DNA of 64,000 nt from Eubacteriales Family XIII. Incertae Sedis bacterium (lineage in GTDB: Bacteria; Bacillota; Clostridia; Peptostreptococcales; Anaerovoracaceae). The first letter of the stretch is position 1. Every line of letters starts with the position of its first letter. Of the stretch, positions 62,487-64,000 are shown one piece after another. The stretch spans positions 1 through 64,000 of the forward strand of contig JAISKC010000052.1 of NCBI GenBank assembly GCA_031261345.1. The letters run 5' to 3'. The notes beneath the pieces are model-generated. The model had not been told where the DNA came from. It ran no database searches and saw only the letters and a program-made list of their open reading frames with translations. The translations under genes were made by a program, and so were the position numbers.

Positions 62487-62528
62487 TCTGTCATTCTACT
62501 ATCGTGTTGGCCGTAGGGCCAGTTATCC

Positions 62529-64000
62529 TTAGATCAAACTACCGTCAATCTTCGGCAAAACCTTCTTTGCAGCGATGACATTCACCGCGAGGGCCACCAC
62601 AAATTCAGGGGAAACAACATCTACAAGAGCCATGCCCTGTGTCAAATCCTGAGTAGTGAAGAACAGGACAACCGAAGCAATCGCCATTGCGATAGTGATT
62701 GCGAACAGTCCATATCTCGGATTGGCATTGGAGTCCTCGCCCATCTCATAGACATACTTTCTGCGTCTTGCCACAGCTATCGTCGTGTAGATGGCAAAGA
62801 CCAATGCGGCAAGCATGAATAGCATGTTCGCGAGCGACCAAGAGTCAACTCCAAAAGGTGCAACGAGCGGAATCTCATTACCGCCGATACCGAATGTCGG
62901 TATGCCCTGTTCTGCAGCCGCCGCAGCTATCGTAGCCTGTGCCGTCGCAGGTGTAGCAGGAGCAGGAGTCCGAGTAACCTTGGTGTTTGTAGTAGCAGGT
63001 TTTGGTGTATCTGCCTTAGGCTCCTTGGGCTCGTCCACAACGGTGTCATCGTCGTCATTATTGCCATTTTCATCATCATTGCCGTCGTTCTGTCCGCCGG
63101 TGCCATCACCGCCGCCATTACCGCCACCGTTGTCAACCAGAGTCCAGCTACCGGTGAAAGAAACATCGCTGTCAGGCATAGTGAAGCTCGCACCAGAAAC
63201 GCCATCTGCAGTCCAACCCGAGAACGTATAGCCATCAAACGTCAGAGCCTGCGCCACATTCACAGTCTGTCCATAAGCCACATCAGAAGCCGCAGGTGCA
63301 GAAGGTGCACCCTCAGGCACAGTGCCAGTTACGCTGTAACTCACCACATTATGGTTGATACCATAGTAGAGTTTGAGCACGAGCGAACCGTCGCCAGCCA
63401 CATTGCCACTTGCCACAGCAGAGCTGTGCGCGCTGTTCAGCGTATAGTGATCGTAGGTCTTCGCCGTAGCATTGGCTGTAGTATCCGTCTTCGCCGTATG
63501 ATTCGATGTCTCCTTGAGCGAAGCACTTCCTAAAGCATCAACATGATAATGCTCCACCTTGTAAGCCGTGTTGCCGTTGGCGTTCCAAACCGCATAAAGG
63601 GGGATATCGCTATCGGCTGCAAGTTTGTAACTAGCCTTATCAGCATAAGCCACGCTACCGTCCTTGCTAGTTGCCCAACCTGCGAAACTATAGCCTGCCT
63701 TGGTGAACGCGTTAGCACTCAGTGCCTTGGTCTCATCGAAGTAGATATTAAGAGGAGACATTGCACCTGTTCCGCTACCTGCATTAAAGTTAATGTTATG
63801 CAAATTGGCTGTCCACTTAGCATAAAGTGTTAGAGTAGCGTTACCTGTTCCTGTTCCATCTGTTACTCCATGACCTACATCAAGAGTGGTTGTTCCAAAC
63901 TCAAACTCATTTGTAAGGTTGCTATCGTAGAACCAACCTGCAAAGGTGTAACCGGTCTTTGATGGCTGTATTGTCGGTGCTGCATTTAGCGTACCATCAT
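62529..64000 (-). CDS. Partial repeat-containing cell-surface protein (cut by the window edge)
   Basis: The frame is open to base 64000, so only the C-terminal ~490 residues are seen. Repeats of the InlB/Flg_new type recur (FAGWFYD, FAGWATSKDGSVAY, FSGWTADG), with MucBP-like YKVEHYHVDALG. An acidic Asn/Asp/Gly linker and a Pro/Thr/Ala-rich stretch lead to a C-terminal membrane region with three hydrophobic helices, not a single anchor. The last helices (VVSPEFVVALAVNVIAAKKVLPKI) are unusual for a wall-anchored adhesin. Composition and repeats resemble the CAP-domain protein at 15.6-18.9 kb. Confidence 0.8.
   Translation of the reverse strand, partial: DGTLNAAPTIQPSKTGYTFAGWFYDSNLTNEFEFGTTTLDVGHGVTDGTGTGNATLTLYAKWTANLHNINFNAGSGTGAMSPLNIYFDETKALSANAFTKAGYSFAGWATSKDGSVAYADKASYKLAADSDIPLYAVWNANGNTAYKVEHYHVDALGSASLKETSNHTAKTDTTANATAKTYDHYTLNSAHSSAVASGNVAGDGSLVLKLYYGINHNVVSYSVTGTVPEGAPSAPAASDVAYGQTVNVAQALTFDGYTFSGWTADGVSGASFTMPDSDVSFTGSWTLVDNGGGNGGGDGTGGQNDGNDDENGNNDDDDTVVDEPKEPKADTPKPATTNTKVTRTPAPATPATAQATIAAAAAEQGIPTFGIGGNEIPLVAPFGVDSWSLANMLFMLAALVFAIYTTIAVARRRKYVYEMGEDSNANPRYGLFAITIAMAIASVVLFFTTQDLTQGMALVDVVSPEFVVALAVNVIAAKKVLPKIDGSLI

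Noticed and set aside
1-64000. CRISPR arrays, tRNA or rRNA genes
   Set aside because: No regularly spaced 25-40 bp direct repeats with unique spacers and no tRNA cloverleaf or rRNA segment were recognised; the tandem repeats seen are in coding or leader regions.

Overview
The window reads as a chromosome segment of a strictly anaerobic, low-to-mid GC Bacillota (class Clostridia). The reasons are the gene set (ferredoxin-type EtfA with EtfB and an acyl-CoA dehydrogenase, a 4-hydroxybutyryl-CoA dehydratase, a NuoEF-type flavin/FeS complex), the AGGAGG-type ribosome binding sites, the TTGACA/TATAAT promoters and a GAAC-N4-GTTY LexA-type site before recA. A Family XIII/Anaerovoracaceae-like fermenter is my best guess, but that is inference from gene content only.

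Layout. 0.2-8.7 kb (minus strand) is a housekeeping run: ftsK, rimO, pgsA, cinA, recA and a DUF975 membrane protein, with a par/Fst-like type I toxin-antitoxin locus wedged between cinA and recA whose toxin frame is broken by a palindromic insert. 9-10.4 kb holds ackA and rpmF. 10.6-18.9 kb (plus) is an unusual block: a DHH phosphoesterase translationally overlapping a TIR-TM-TPR-PDZ-like protein, then a second TIR-TM-TPR protein, then a large CAP-domain/repeat surface protein. 18.9-23.3 kb has a small Cys-rich protein, 4-hydroxybutyryl-CoA dehydratase, thiamine pyrophosphokinase and a HI0933-family flavoprotein.

23.3-27.0 kb is an AT-rich 3.7-kb island bracketed by 42-bp direct repeats (41/42 identical) copied from the 3' end of the flavoprotein gene. 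It carries a 41-aa single-span membrane peptide, a J-domain/GY-pentapeptide-repeat/TM/RCC1-repeat protein, a DUF2971 protein and two XRE regulators. 27-37.9 kb is a second accessory stretch: a C_GCAxxG_C_C protein, a polytopic membrane protein, a large SF1 helicase, an AlbA_2/Schlafen-type ATP-binding regulator with 21-bp tandem repeats in its leader, ogt, and a run of small membrane, SHOCT and hypothetical genes.

37.9-62.4 kb returns to core functions: a NuoE/NuoF/NuoG-GltD fusion complex, an isochorismatase-family hydrolase, comEC-holA, a class A penicillin-binding protein, a HutP-family RNA-binding protein, an acyl-CoA dehydrogenase-etfBA operon, thiI and a cysteine desulfurase, rny, rodA and an aldo/keto reductase. 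The right edge cuts a large repeat-containing surface protein. AbfD, acyl-CoA dehydrogenase/Etf and acetate kinase together suggest fermentation through crotonyl-CoA to butyrate and acetate, with the NuoEFG-like complex balancing NAD(P)H and ferredoxin.

The most striking genome-scale pattern is a population of short palindromic elements (at least three sequence families, about 17 copies). They lie between genes and, repeatedly, in frame inside genes (rimO, ftsK, the HI0933 gene, comEC, thiI), where they add peptides to conserved proteins.
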